64,000 bases of DNA from Catenovulum sp052056295 (GCF_052056295.1 NZ_CP182493.1:248001-312000); one strand, 5' to 3'. Positions 1-9,333 are shown, counted from the stretch's first letter. The notes: generated by a model not told the origin, from the letters alone. Program-made: numbers and translations.

Positions 1-833
1 AAAATATTAACCAACAGAGCATTGAGCAAGTCGTACGTGAATTAGAAGGTTTTAACGCAACCGCACGTTTGTTTAATTATGAACAAATTAAAAACAACAG
101 TATTAAAGTGGATTTTACCGGCGCTGTTGTTGGTCAGATAAATGGTTTGACGGTTGTTGAAACAGCCTTAGCTGAATTTGGCGAGCCTTCGCGCATTACA
201 GCCAATATATTTGTCGGTGAAGGTGATATTAGCGATATTGAGCGTAAGTCAGATTTGGGTGGGAATATCCATGCAAAAGCTATGATGATTTTGTCATCTT
301 TCGTATCAAAAGTATTTGCGCGTAACGAGCCTTTACCTATTTCTTCTAACATAGTCTTTGAACAGTCATATCACGAAGTGGATGGTGACAGTGCGTCACT
401 TGCAGAGCTTTACGCTTTGTTATCTGCTATTGCTAACCTGCCAATTAAACAAAACATTGCGGTAACTGGCGCTATGGATCAACTAGGGAATGTATTGGCA
501 GTTGGTGGTGTCGATTTAAAAATTGAAGGTTTTTATACATTAGCAAAACTTAAAGCGCCGTCAGAAGAGCATGCTGTCATAATTCCTAAAGCAAACATTG
601 CTAATTTAAACCTGACCAGTGAAATAAAAACAGCGGTCAACAACGGTACTTTTAAAATTTATGCAATTGACCATGTAACTCAAGCTGCAGAACTTCTGAC
701 CGGAAAAGTAGCGGAAAATGATGAACATAAAGGTCTGTTCGATTTGGTTCGGGCTGAATTAGACAAATTTAGCCAAGAGCACGAACAAACACCTTCAATT
801 TGGCATAAATTAACCAAGATTTTTAATAAATAG
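1..833 (+). CDS. ycbZ: Lon-like ATP-dependent protease (YcbZ/LonH family), 3' part
   Basis: The reading frame is open from the first bases of the window, so the 5' part, including the AAA+ ATPase region, lies outside. What remains is the C-terminal S16 (Lon) proteolytic domain. The motif EVDGDSASLAEL carries the expected catalytic serine, and the lysine in GGVDLKIEGFY is the expected partner of the Ser-Lys dyad. The family consists of cytoplasmic Lon-related proteases without the long Lon N-domain. The gene ends 87 bp before fabA on the same strand, the same neighbour as E. coli ycbZ, which supports the call. The TTG at 69 is internal and should not be taken as a start. Confidence 0.9.
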   Translation, partial: NINQQSIEQVVRELEGFNATARLFNYEQIKNNSIKVDFTGAVVGQINGLTVVETALAEFGEPSRITANIFVGEGDISDIERKSDLGGNIHAKAMMILSSFVSKVFARNEPLPISSNIVFEQSYHEVDGDSASLAELYALLSAIANLPIKQNIAVTGAMDQLGNVLAVGGVDLKIEGFYTLAKLKAPSEEHAVIIPKANIANLNLTSEIKTAVNNGTFKIYAIDHVTQAAELLTGKVAENDEHKGLFDLVRAELDKFSQEHEQTPSIWHKLTKIFNK

Positions 834-854
834 TAATTAATTAGCTGCTCAGAC

Positions 855-883
855 TTGTTTAGCGCACACGTGTTCGCTAAAGT
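855..883 (+). promoter_or_regulatory. Candidate fabA promoter
   Basis: A TTGTTT -35-like hexamer (855-860) and a TAAAGT -10-like hexamer (878-883) are separated by exactly 17 bp. The start codon of fabA follows 37 bp downstream. The spacer is filled by a palindrome resembling the FabR operator, which makes the promoter call more credible than the hexamers alone would. Confidence 0.5.
861..878. promoter_or_regulatory. FabR-type operator upstream of fabA
   Basis: The 18-mer AGCGCACACGTGTTCGCT is a palindrome with one mismatched pair. It closely resembles the operator known for the unsaturated-fatty-acid repressor FabR in front of fabA and fabB in gammaproteobacteria. It lies between the candidate -35 and -10 boxes, a position fitting repression. 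The assignment rests on recalled similarity to the known motif; no fabR gene is in the window. Confidence 0.75.
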
Positions 884-920
884 ATGCGCCGAATTTTAAA
901 CAAATATTGACTTAGCCTAT

Positions 921-1433
921 ATGAAACAAAATAGTTTTGATAAAGAAGGCCTATTGGCATGTAGCCGTGGCGAACTTTTCGGCCCAGGTAATAGCCAACT
1001 TCCTGCGCCAAATATGTTAATGATGGATCGCATTACTGCTATCTATGAAGAAGGTGGTGTTGCTAATAAAGGCTACATTGAAGCTGAATTAGATATTACA
1101 CCAGATCTATGGTTCTTTGATTGCCACTTCCCTGGTGATCCAGTAATGCCGGGTTGTCTTGGTTTAGATGCTATGTGGCAATTGGTTGGATTCTTCTTAG
1201 GTTGGTCTGGTGGACCAGGTAAAGGCCGCGCGTTAGGTGTAGGTGAAGTTAAATTTACTGGCCAAATTTTACCAACTGCGAAAAAAGTTACTTACCGTAT
1301 AGATATGAAGCGTTTAATTAAGCGTAAGTTATTTATGGGTATGGCTGACGGAACTGTTGCTGTTGATGGCAAGGTAATCTACGAAGCGAAAGATTTAAAA
1401 GTTGGTTTATTCCAAGACACTTCTGGTTTTTAA
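921..1433 (+). CDS. fabA: 3-hydroxydecanoyl-ACP dehydratase/isomerase FabA
   Basis: FabA dehydrates 3-hydroxydecanoyl-ACP and isomerises the trans-2 product to cis-3-decenoyl-ACP, the branch point to unsaturated fatty acids in type II fatty acid synthesis. The 170-aa protein has the usual family length. It carries the hot-dog-fold active-site stretch FFDCHFPGDPVMPGCLGLDA, with the catalytic His at residue 69 and Asp at residue 83. It is a soluble cytoplasmic enzyme. It follows the Lon-like protease gene but has its own candidate promoter containing a FabR-type operator. A strong hairpin terminator lies about 30 bp after the stop codon. Confidence 0.97.
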   Translation: MKQNSFDKEGLLACSRGELFGPGNSQLPAPNMLMMDRITAIYEEGGVANKGYIEAELDITPDLWFFDCHFPGDPVMPGCLGLDAMWQLVGFFLGWSGGPGKGRALGVGEVKFTGQILPTAKKVTYRIDMKRLIKRKLFMGMADGTVAVDGKVIYEAKDLKVGLFQDTSGF

Positions 1434-1461
1434 TACTTCTTTACAGAAATTTTAATCCAGA

Positions 1462-1493
1462 TAAGAAAAAAGCCCTTACGGGCTTTTTTCTTA
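1462..1493. terminator. Bidirectional terminator between fabA and rmf
   Basis: A perfect 14-bp stem (TAAGAAAAAAGCCC, loop TTAC, then the complement) with A-rich and T-rich flanks. It serves both convergent genes, and its right arm includes the rmf stop codon at 1491-1493. Confidence 0.9.
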
Positions 1494-1667
1494 CTTTCCT
1501 CCAAAAAACGAAACTCTGTCATCTACCGCCGTTCGCCATCCACCCAACCATTGGGCTCTAGTATCAGTTTCCTGATACGGACAACATTCTTTAGTTTTAC
1601 CAGTTAGACCTGCTTGATAGCCTTTAGACTGAGCTCTTTCTAAACGATCACGCTTTTGTCTTTTCAT
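1491..1667 (-). CDS. rmf: Ribosome modulation factor Rmf
   Basis: This 58-aa ORF is easily missed because of its size. It begins MKRQKRDRLERAQSKGYQAG and continues with a CPYQ motif and QWLGGWR. These match the known Rmf family, small basic proteins that drive 70S ribosomes into inactive 100S dimers in stationary phase. The start ATG (1665-1667) is preceded by an AAGGA ribosome binding site about 9 nt upstream. It is convergent with fabA, as in E. coli. In E. coli rmf responds to ppGpp and CRP; nothing specific to that is visible here. Confidence 0.95.
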   Translation of the reverse strand: MKRQKRDRLERAQSKGYQAGLTGKTKECCPYQETDTRAQWLGGWRTAVDDRVSFFGGK

Positions 1668-1791
1668 TTAAGCAATTCCTTAATCCGTTTTTGGTTTTTG
1701 GATATTTAATTTGAAGTAGCGCTTTTACTGCGTCTTCACTTTCAAATTAGCTAAATTAGCTGGGCATTGCAACTGACAATTTTGCTGGGGA

Positions 1792-1826
1792 CTGGTTACT
1801 TAACAAACACAAAATCAAGTAACCAG
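1792..1826. repeat. Inverted repeat upstream of rmf
   Basis: Ten-base arms CTGGTTACTT and AAGTAACCAG flank a 15-nt loop. It lies between the 3' end of the DUF3466 gene and the start of rmf. It could be a terminator for upstream transcription or a regulatory palindrome of rmf. There is no clear T-tract, so the role is open. Confidence 0.5.
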
Positions 1827-1871
1827 CTGATTAGATGGAAGTTTCTACCACTTTACCTGTGGTCAATTACG

Positions 1872-3599
1872 TTAGATCTTTTTTCTATTAGAAAGCGTGT
1901 TTTTAAACAAAAATGTAATAAAAAATAAACCTAAGTAAAACCAAGAGCTTGAAGCGCCCTTACGTTTTATTTTTGCTTCTTCTTCAGGTAATACACATGA
2001 ATAACGACCTTTGTCATCAGGTAACAATCGCACACTATATTCAACCTGCTCACGTGCCAACTCACCTGTTGAAGCATCTGTATACTCTTGCTGCATAATA
2101 TTACGCGCAGTACGATCAAAGGAAGCGTGCGCCAAAATAATACCGTCATTGTTAATAGCAACCGCATCAACTATTGTCATGTCTGTATCACAAGTTAACA
2201 AATCATTTAGATCAAACATTTCATCTGTATCTGTGTAATAGACAAAACCATGTTTTGGTGTTAATCCACCAGATAAAGTAGAAGTTTCTGTTTGGCCGAC
2301 AATTACATTTTGATTATTGATTGCTCTAGCAGAAGTGTTTGCACTAACAGCAAAGTCATCTATTTTTTGGACGACAGTATCTGCAGAGTTTAAATCATAG
2401 TAAAAACTCTTACGTACAGAGCTTAAACCGGCCAAATCTATCATGGTGCCAACAACTATATTGTTATCATTGATATCTACTGCTCTACTTTCACGGTAGG
2501 TTTGTGGATTGGTAATGATATGTACGTTACCTTCATGGAATAAAGCTGCTTGCAATCGGACGACCTCGTCAACAGTAACCACGTGAGAATCACCTACTGC
2601 ATATCCTTCATTATTAACCGCGAACGCGCGACTGTAATAACTTGCTTGGTTGACAGTTGCACTATCATCTAACGCTATGCCCAAATCAACTGGTTGTGAA
2701 ACTTCACCATTGGCATTTACTTTCCACATTAATGCATGTGTTTTAAAGTAACTACGTTGATTAGCAATATTGCCGTTAAACGCACTCCACAAACAAATAT
2801 CTTGAGGTTTTGGATTATCTAAGTCTAGATCATCTGCAGCTTTACAAGCCAACTCTAATGACAAAGCACTAGTCGTTTCCGCTACTGACCCATAACCAAC
2901 AACCCACCCCGAATCAGATACATCCGTTGCATAACTCACACCACCTACAATTTCATCGTAAGGAGGTAACAACTCAATCACACGATTTTTTGTTTTAACA
3001 AAACCTCGACGGATAAAATTAGGCATTAACCAAGTTTCATCATTAAATTCAATTCGGCTAAAAGTCGAACTTGAATCACCAGCTATCCAAGAAAGGTTGT
3101 TGATAGCTCGTGCTTGTTCGTTATTAAAGTAAGATAACTCGTCTGTTTCTGGATTAATTGAATCGAAAATGACTAACTCTTCACTTTCATTATCTTTTGC
3201 ATACGAAGAACGATACGAAGCAACTTGTTGATAACGCCCGTCGTTTGCATTAGAGCGCAGGTAATTAAGCACAGAGGTCAAGCTAGCCGCATTAAAATTA
3301 CCTTTTTTGACACTTTCCAAATAACTAACGTTATTCACACCTGATAACGATAAAGTAATTGCGTAATCAAGATCACGGTCGTCAAAATCAAGTAAAGACA
3401 AATCAACAGGATGCTCAAAAATAGTCAAGTTAACCGACAGAACTTCGCCACTATCGTTCATATCAATAGGAAAGCTCTCTTTAAACTCTTCGGCTGTACT
3501 AATAGTTTCTAAGCTGTAGTTAATCGCGTCGGCTTGTGCAAATGCACTAGCACTAGCGGTTAGTAAGGCAATCGATAATTTTGTTAGTTTATTCATCAT
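1872..3599 (-). CDS. DUF3466 family exported protein
   Basis: The 575-aa protein has an N-terminal Sec signal peptide (cleavage after about ASAFAQA, residue 23). A long extracytoplasmic region follows, with repeated blocks of the type AxxINNxxxIVG (for example RAINNLSWIAG, VDINDNNIVVG, RAINNQNVIVG), typical of HAF/DUF3466 proteins. Near the C-terminus a run of small residues (GASSS), a hydrophobic segment and a basic tail (NRKK) look like a C-terminal sorting signal. The protein would be exported and at least transiently membrane-held. It starts directly after the uup stop codon and is probably co-transcribed with it. The gene order rlmKL-glutaredoxin-uup-DUF3466 is seen in related genomes; function unknown. 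Confidence 0.8.
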   Translation of the reverse strand: MMNKLTKLSIALLTASASAFAQADAINYSLETISTAEEFKESFPIDMNDSGEVLSVNLTIFEHPVDLSLLDFDDRDLDYAITLSLSGVNNVSYLESVKKGNFNAASLTSVLNYLRSNANDGRYQQVASYRSSYAKDNESEELVIFDSINPETDELSYFNNEQARAINNLSWIAGDSSSTFSRIEFNDETWLMPNFIRRGFVKTKNRVIELLPPYDEIVGGVSYATDVSDSGWVVGYGSVAETTSALSLELACKAADDLDLDNPKPQDICLWSAFNGNIANQRSYFKTHALMWKVNANGEVSQPVDLGIALDDSATVNQASYYSRAFAVNNEGYAVGDSHVVTVDEVVRLQAALFHEGNVHIITNPQTYRESRAVDINDNNIVVGTMIDLAGLSSVRKSFYYDLNSADTVVQKIDDFAVSANTSARAINNQNVIVGQTETSTLSGGLTPKHGFVYYTDTDEMFDLNDLLTCDTDMTIVDAVAINNDGIILAHASFDRTARNIMQQEYTDASTGELAREQVEYSVRLLPDDKGRYSCVLPEEEAKIKRKGASSSWFYLGLFFITFLFKNTLSNRKKI

Positions 3600-5501
3600 T
3601 TAATTATTCTGTAAGCTTTCTAATTCTTCCCATTGCTCAAAAGCAGTTTCTAACTCAGCTTCAACTTTGGCTAATTCATCTAATTTAGCTTGGGTGTAAC
3701 TTTGTTCTTTACTGAAAAACTCTGCTGAATTAATTTCTAATTGCAAAGTTTCTATGTTGCTTTCAAGTTGTTCAATGGTTTGTGGCAAGGATTCTAACAA
3801 ACGTTTCTGCTTATACGACAGTTTTGTTTTGTTATTTTGTGTTTTTTCGACTGGCTCAGGGCTTTTTGGTTCAGCTTTAACTTCTGTTTTTTTATTTGTT
3901 TGCCCTAGCGTTTGGTTTCTTTGCGTTATTGTTGGCACAATAACATCATAACCACCAACAAATTCTTCAATCACACCATTGCCATGGAAGTAGTAACTTG
4001 AAGTAACTGTATTGTTCACAAATTCACGGTCGTGCGATACCAATAATAAAGTACCAGAGTATTGGTCTAATAACTCTTCTAATAACTCTAAAGTTTCTAC
4101 GTCCAAGTCATTTGTTGGCTCATCAAGCACCAATAAGTTAGCTGGTTTTAAAAACAATTTAGCCAACAATAAACGGTTTTTCTCACCACCAGATAAAGAT
4201 TTAACTGGCGAGCGCGCGCGCTGTGGACTAAACAAAAAGTCTTGTAAATAACCTAAAGCATGGCGTGTTTGCCCGTTAAAAACCACATCCTGTTTGCCAT
4301 CAGCAACATTGTCCATCACCGACTTTTCTTCGTCTAACTGCGAACGATATTGGTCAAAATACACCACATCTAAATTGGTTCCGACTTTAATAGTGCCCGA
4401 ATCAGCGGTTAATTGACCCAAAATCAATTTAATAAAAGTAGATTTACCACAGCCATTTGGCCCAACTAAACCAATTTTGTCACCACGTACAATTAAGCCG
4501 TTAAAGTCAGTAACAATTTTTTGCTCAGCAAACGAATGATTTAACCCTTGAATTTCAGCTACAACCTTACCTGAACGTTTGTCTTCTTCTAACTTGAGGT
4601 TCGCTGTACCTTGCACATCACGACGTGCAGCTCTATCACGGCGCATTTGTTCTAAATGGCGAACACGTCCTTCGTTACGGGTACGTCGCGCTTTAATACC
4701 TTGACGGATCCAAGCTTCTTCTTGTGCAAGTTTAATATCAAACTTTCTATTGGTTTCTTCTTCTATTTTTAGGTATTCAGCTTTATCAACTAAATACTGA
4801 TCATATCCGCGCTCAAAACGGATCAGCTTGCCACGATCTAAATCTAAAATTGAGTCTGACAAATTGCGGACAAACGCCCTATCATGCGAGATAAAAACCA
4901 CTGCACCATTAAATTCTTTTAAGAAGTTTTCTAACCAAGCAATAGATTGATAATCCAAGTGGTTAGTTGGTTCGTCTAACAATAAAATATCCGGCTCTAC
5001 CACCAAAGCACGGGCTAAAGCGACTTTACGTAACCACCCACCTGACATTGAGGTTAACAAAGTATCTGATGACAAACTCAAGCGAGAAATAACTTGCTGA
5101 ATTTTTGGCTCTAATGACCAAGCATCCAATTTTTCGATTTGCTGTTGTATAGCTGACATTTTATCTAAACAGGCATCGGCTTGACTGCTCAACGCATAAA
5201 ACTCGCCTAATGCTTTGCCAGCTTCGCCTAAACCTTCGGCGACATATTGATAAACAGTGCCTTGGGTATTACGCGGTGGATCTTGTGGCAAACGCGAAAT
5301 TACTGTACCTGCACGTAAATTTACTTCACCTGTATCTAAATTCTGCTCACCACTGATCACTTTAAGTAAAGTTGATTTACCCGTGCCGTTGCGGCCTAAA
5401 ATTGAAATTTTTTCACCTTTGTTTATTTGTAACTCAGCACCATTTAAAAGTGCATGGTCACCAAAAGCTAAATGACCATTGGTAATTCGGTATAAATTCA
5501 T
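3600..5501 (-). CDS. uup: ABC-F ATPase Uup
   Basis: A soluble tandem-ATPase protein of 633 aa without membrane segments. The two nucleotide-binding domains carry Walker A motifs GRNGTGKST (about residue 37) and GPNGCGKST (about residue 348), signature motifs MSGGWLRK and LSGGEKNR, and Walker B/DEPTNHLD and DEPTNDLD. The C-terminal 80 or so residues are charged and predicted coiled coil, like the DNA-binding tail of Uup. Uup is known to affect precise excision of transposons and branched-DNA metabolism, and may also act on ribosomes like other ABC-F proteins. The start is 1 nt from the stop of the glutaredoxin-like gene, indicating an operon. Confidence 0.93.
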   Translation of the reverse strand: MNLYRITNGHLAFGDHALLNGAELQINKGEKISILGRNGTGKSTLLKVISGEQNLDTGEVNLRAGTVISRLPQDPPRNTQGTVYQYVAEGLGEAGKALGEFYALSSQADACLDKMSAIQQQIEKLDAWSLEPKIQQVISRLSLSSDTLLTSMSGGWLRKVALARALVVEPDILLLDEPTNHLDYQSIAWLENFLKEFNGAVVFISHDRAFVRNLSDSILDLDRGKLIRFERGYDQYLVDKAEYLKIEEETNRKFDIKLAQEEAWIRQGIKARRTRNEGRVRHLEQMRRDRAARRDVQGTANLKLEEDKRSGKVVAEIQGLNHSFAEQKIVTDFNGLIVRGDKIGLVGPNGCGKSTFIKLILGQLTADSGTIKVGTNLDVVYFDQYRSQLDEEKSVMDNVADGKQDVVFNGQTRHALGYLQDFLFSPQRARSPVKSLSGGEKNRLLLAKLFLKPANLLVLDEPTNDLDVETLELLEELLDQYSGTLLLVSHDREFVNNTVTSSYYFHGNGVIEEFVGGYDVIVPTITQRNQTLGQTNKKTEVKAEPKSPEPVEKTQNNKTKLSYKQKRLLESLPQTIEQLESNIETLQLEINSAEFFSKEQSYTQAKLDELAKVEAELETAFEQWEELESLQNN

Positions 5502-5502
5502 A

Positions 5503-5742
5503 TTAGTTATCTAACCACTCAATCACTTGCTGCTCGTCAAACGGCCAATTTAAACATTCTTTAGTTAAGCTATCTTGCAATACAGGTATGCGTTCACCAA
5601 ACTGCTCAACCATTTTTTCATCATCTGCAATATCTATTAAAACGATATGCTCTGCTAAACCTATATTAGCCAATACCTTAAAGGCAACTTCACACAAGTG
5701 GCAGCCTTCTGTGCCTAGCAATAATAATTGTGTTTGTTCCAT
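5503..5742 (-). CDS. Glutaredoxin-family protein (DUF836-like)
   Basis: A 79-aa thioredoxin-fold protein with an N-terminal GTEGCHLCEVAF redox motif (CxxC at about residues 13-16). Its C-terminal half, with IPVL and a WPF segment, fits the small glutaredoxin-like family. It sits between rlmKL and uup with gaps of 2 and 1 nt, so translation is probably coupled. The substrate is unknown. The family call is secure, the physiological role is not. Confidence 0.85.
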   Translation of the reverse strand: MEQTQLLLLGTEGCHLCEVAFKVLANIGLAEHIVLIDIADDEKMVEQFGERIPVLQDSLTKECLNWPFDEQQVIEWLDN

Positions 5743-5744
5743 TG

Positions 5745-7856
5745 TTATTTCTGTGGCTTAAATAAACGCCAAGCTTGGCGGATATTCGCTTTACGCTTAA
5801 AGTCGAACGGCATAGTTTTATGGGTTAAGTCTTGCCACTGTAATCCCATTTCTGCTAACGCTTCTTCATCTAACTTAAACGAGCGTAAATTGTTTGAGAA
5901 ATAAATATCACCACCCGCTTTTAAGTGCTCTAACGCTAAACGGATTAATTGCATGTGATCTCTTTGCACATCAAAATCATTAGCTAATTTTTTTGAATTA
6001 GAAAAACTAGGTGGATCAATAAATATCAAATCAAATTGGTTATTGGTGCGTTTTAACCAGTCGATACTATCCATAGCAACAAACGGATGCCAAGCTGAAT
6101 TAATACCATTTAACTCAAAATTTTGTTTACCCCAATCCAAATACTTTTTCGACAAATCGACCGAAGTCACTTGAGTTGCACCACCTAAAGCAGCATGCAC
6201 ACTGACACTACAAGTATATGAAAATAGATTAAGTACAGATTTACCACGACTCACTTCACCAATCAGTTTGCGCATATCTCTGTGGTCTAAAAACAAACCT
6301 GTATCTAAATAATCATATAAGTTTACATTAAATAGCGCTTGACCTTCGCGCACTGTCATTACTTCGCCACGATCTGCGGCTTTTTTGTATTGCTCGTTGC
6401 CTTTTTGCTTTTTACGCACTTTAAGCGCAATTTTGCTAGGGTCAGTCCCTAATACAAACGGCGCGGTTAACAATACTTCGTTTAACCTAGCTTGAGCTTT
6501 TTCTTCTGGAATGCTTTTAGGGGCAGCATATTCATAAACAACTAATGTGTCTTGATAAATATCGATAGCAACATTGTAGTTGGGTAAATCACCATCATAT
6601 ACACGGTAACATTCGGTATCAGCCTGCCTTGCTTGTTTGGCAAATTGTTTGAAGTTTTTCTTTAAGCGATTTTGAAATTCAAGCGCTAAACCTTCACGCG
6701 GATGAGTTGCATCTTGCGCAGCTTCTATTTGGTAATTCGCCACTATACAATCAAGCGCGGCGTTTTTAACTTTGTATTTTTTATTAGCCGACAGTTTTAA
6801 GTAGCGCAAAGCATCAACTGCGGATGAAATCACAGTTAATGACCACCCAGCATGTTGCTGTTTAATATTGTGGCCAAAATCTAAATACAAATGCGCAATC
6901 GCTACTTGGTCTTCTAACCTTTCGCCATAAGGTGGATTAGACACGATAAAACCTGTTTCTGATTTAACTTTTAACGTGTGTTCTACTGCATTTTGTCTTT
7001 CAAAATGAATATACCCTGCAACACCTGCATCTTCGGCATTTTGCCTTGCAACCGTTAATTCGCGGTTATTAATGTCAAAACCGTATAATTGAAAATCTGC
7101 ATCAACAATGATTTTCTCATCATACTCAGTTTTAATTTGTTCGAACAAAGCTTTGTTGTGCGACAGCCATGCATCAAATCCCCATTTACGGCGATATTGT
7201 TGCGCGGGCATTTGGCAAGCCATTTGTGCCGCTTCAATTAACAAAGTACCTGAGCCACAGAAATAGTCGACTAACGGCGCTGATGGATTATCCAACCAAC
7301 CACTGCGCATAACCACAGCTGCAGCAATATTTTCTTTAATTGGTGCTCTACCGGCTTGCGTGCGGTAACCGCGTTGATGCAAACTCGCACCAGAAAAATC
7401 TAAAAAGATATGCGCTTGTTTTTTAATTAAACGACCTTGAATACGAATATCTGCGTTTGTTTTATCAACATTTGGTCGACGGCCAATTTCTTCGTTAAAC
7501 AAGTCACAAATCGCGTCTTTAATCACTTGGGCACTAAATTGGGTATTGCGCAAAGCATCATTGGTGCCGTTAAAATCAACACTCAAAGTCACTTTGTCGT
7601 TGAATTGCATTGGCCAATCAACTGATTGAGTAATTTTGTATAAATCGTTTTTATTGACACAATCACCACTAGCAAGCTCTAACAATACTTTATTGGCTAA
7701 TCTTGAGGTATAACAAAGGCGGTAAGCCTGCTCCATAGTGCCTTCAAACCAAACTGAAGATACTGAGAGTTTAATATTTTCGATGCCAAGTGCGGTTAAT
7801 TCACTTTCAAGTAAATTTTCTAACCCTTTGGATGTTGTGACTAAAAACTTTGCCAT
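5745..7856 (-). CDS. rlmL: Bifunctional 23S rRNA methyltransferase RlmKL
   Basis: The 703-aa protein has the full two-enzyme layout. An N-terminal THUMP domain (about 40-150) is followed by a first methyltransferase domain with FCGSGTLLIEAA and the NPPYG catalytic motif (about residue 310). A second methyltransferase domain with LNLFSYTCSVS and DPPSFSNSK lies in the last 200 residues. In E. coli the two domains make m2G2445 and m7G2069 in 23S rRNA. The start ATG has a GAGG ribosome binding site 6 nt upstream. It is the first gene of the rlmKL-glutaredoxin-uup-DUF3466 series. Confidence 0.96.
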   Translation of the reverse strand: MAKFLVTTSKGLENLLESELTALGIENIKLSVSSVWFEGTMEQAYRLCYTSRLANKVLLELASGDCVNKNDLYKITQSVDWPMQFNDKVTLSVDFNGTNDALRNTQFSAQVIKDAICDLFNEEIGRRPNVDKTNADIRIQGRLIKKQAHIFLDFSGASLHQRGYRTQAGRAPIKENIAAAVVMRSGWLDNPSAPLVDYFCGSGTLLIEAAQMACQMPAQQYRRKWGFDAWLSHNKALFEQIKTEYDEKIIVDADFQLYGFDINNRELTVARQNAEDAGVAGYIHFERQNAVEHTLKVKSETGFIVSNPPYGERLEDQVAIAHLYLDFGHNIKQQHAGWSLTVISSAVDALRYLKLSANKKYKVKNAALDCIVANYQIEAAQDATHPREGLALEFQNRLKKNFKQFAKQARQADTECYRVYDGDLPNYNVAIDIYQDTLVVYEYAAPKSIPEEKAQARLNEVLLTAPFVLGTDPSKIALKVRKKQKGNEQYKKAADRGEVMTVREGQALFNVNLYDYLDTGLFLDHRDMRKLIGEVSRGKSVLNLFSYTCSVSVHAALGGATQVTSVDLSKKYLDWGKQNFELNGINSAWHPFVAMDSIDWLKRTNNQFDLIFIDPPSFSNSKKLANDFDVQRDHMQLIRLALEHLKAGGDIYFSNNLRSFKLDEEALAEMGLQWQDLTHKTMPFDFKRKANIRQAWRLFKPQK

Positions 7857-7926
7857 TGTTTACCTCAATAATGTTGAGGCGGCATTATACCCTAGCTGCT
7901 TTAGATTGCGACTAGATAACGCATAT

Positions 7927-8457
7927 TTAAAAATAAAACCAATGCTTTAGTTTTAATTCGGTTTCAGTAGTGTAGCCCATAGCTTTTGCGGTGACAGTGC
8001 CAGTTTCATCTAACCAATAATAACTTGGAAAAGCACTGACATTAAATGCTTTGGCAACACTTTGTTCCCCGAGGTATACAGGAAAACTTAACTCGTGTTC
8101 AACGACAAAATCTTTCACTTCATCGACTGTTTGATAACTTAATGCAACAACCAATAGATTGACCTCACGCTGATGCGACATGTATAAGCTTTGCAGGTTA
8201 TCTATACTTAAATGACAAACACTACACCAAGGTGCTATAAAATAAACTAAAGTTGGTTTTTTATTGTTTTGCAGTTGTATATTCACCTCTGCCAATTGAA
8301 TTGTTAAATTATGATCAATTTGACCTTGAACTGTTAGCTGGTCGATTTGATGGCCTGACTCCAGCATATTGCGCGACTGAAACCAGAAAATAGCCAACAT
8401 TATTAATATTATAAAAATCGCTTCATACGCCCATTTTGCAATTCTTTTTAACCACAT
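7927..8457 (-). CDS. Membrane-anchored thioredoxin-like protein disulfide oxidoreductase
   Basis: A 176-aa protein with one N-terminal membrane segment (about residues 11-26) and a periplasmic thioredoxin-fold domain. The redox motif is WCSVCHLS (about residues 77-84), within FIAPWCSVC, and a cis-proline loop is seen in SAFPSYYWLD. This layout resembles TlpA/DsbE/ScsD-type proteins. It is transcribed toward rlmKL with a 70-bp gap, and an AGGA ribosome binding site precedes the ATG. No cytochrome c maturation or copper genes are nearby to show its substrate. Confidence 0.82.
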   Translation of the reverse strand: MWLKRIAKWAYEAIFIILIMLAIFWFQSRNMLESGHQIDQLTVQGQIDHNLTIQLAEVNIQLQNNKKPTLVYFIAPWCSVCHLSIDNLQSLYMSHQREVNLLVVALSYQTVDEVKDFVVEHELSFPVYLGEQSVAKAFNVSAFPSYYWLDETGTVTAKAMGYTTETELKLKHWFYF

Positions 8458-8529
8458 TTTGGTTTATCCTTAGTTCTAAACAACAGCGAGTTGCCGCATT
8501 ATATAATTATAAACAACGGAGAGAGTCTC

Positions 8530-9333
8530 TTGAACAAGACCCGTTTATTGCCTTTTTGCTTTCTACCTTTAACATTTTTATTCGGCTGTGACCAAGGTGT
8601 TACCTTAAAATCAATTTGTGAAAATACCCCACAATTTTGCGAAGATTTAAATGACGACGCTTGGTGTAAAAAAGAACGCAAAGAAGTGATATTCGGCCGC
8701 TATAATGAATCAATAAATCCTAGTGACCAAGTAAGATTTAAACTTATTATGGATTTTGAAAAGTACTCTAGCTGTGTTGAAAAAGCCTCGTTTATTGAAC
8801 ACATCAAACTTAAAGATAAACAAACCGGTCGCGTAAAAGGATTCGTGACCTCTGTGCGCGAGTTAGAGCGCTTATCTAAAATAACAGCTGACAGCCAAGA
8901 TCCAAACTTATTGTATTGGCATTGGTCACGTAACGGCGATGAAGATGCAATGAGCCGATTTCTCGGGTTACGCGATAGCGGTATTTTACAAACCCCAGAA
9001 TTACAATTTAAGCTTGCGACCTATTACGTTAAATTCGACCGCGATTTAACCATAGACACTTTGTATCGGGCGTTGGAACTCTATAACGAAGGCGACAAGA
9101 TCAACCCAGAGATTTTAAATACACTGAGCACCTTGTATTTAAAAGAAGAGAAGTTTAAACATGCTTATGTTTGGGGAAAACTTGCTAAAGACTTTGGTGT
9201 TAGTGATATAGATTTAGCACCGCTTAGAGCTGTATTGAGAACCGAAGGCGTACCAATTTCACAACTAAATGACTTAGCGAGTGAATATGAAGCTTCGCTA
9301 GAATCAGGTACTTTTGAACCGCCTAAAAGGTAA
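8530..9333 (+). CDS. DUF2989 family lipoprotein
   Basis: I place the start at TTG 8530, because a GGAGAG ribosome binding site lies just upstream and translation then begins with a lipoprotein signal (MNKTRLLPFCFLPLTFLFGC, lipobox LFGC, acylated Cys at residue 20). An earlier in-frame TTG at 8491 has no such support. The mature part opens with a Cys-rich stretch (SICENTPQFCEDLNDDAWC), as in DUF2989 proteins, followed by a helical region suggestive of TPR-like repeats (about residues 130-240). It is probably anchored in the outer membrane. Function unknown. It is divergent from the thioredoxin-like gene and convergent with sohB. Confidence 0.75.
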   Translation: MNKTRLLPFCFLPLTFLFGCDQGVTLKSICENTPQFCEDLNDDAWCKKERKEVIFGRYNESINPSDQVRFKLIMDFEKYSSCVEKASFIEHIKLKDKQTGRVKGFVTSVRELERLSKITADSQDPNLLYWHWSRNGDEDAMSRFLGLRDSGILQTPELQFKLATYYVKFDRDLTIDTLYRALELYNEGDKINPEILNTLSTLYLKEEKFKHAYVWGKLAKDFGVSDIDLAPLRAVLRTEGVPISQLNDLASEYEASLESGTFEPPKR

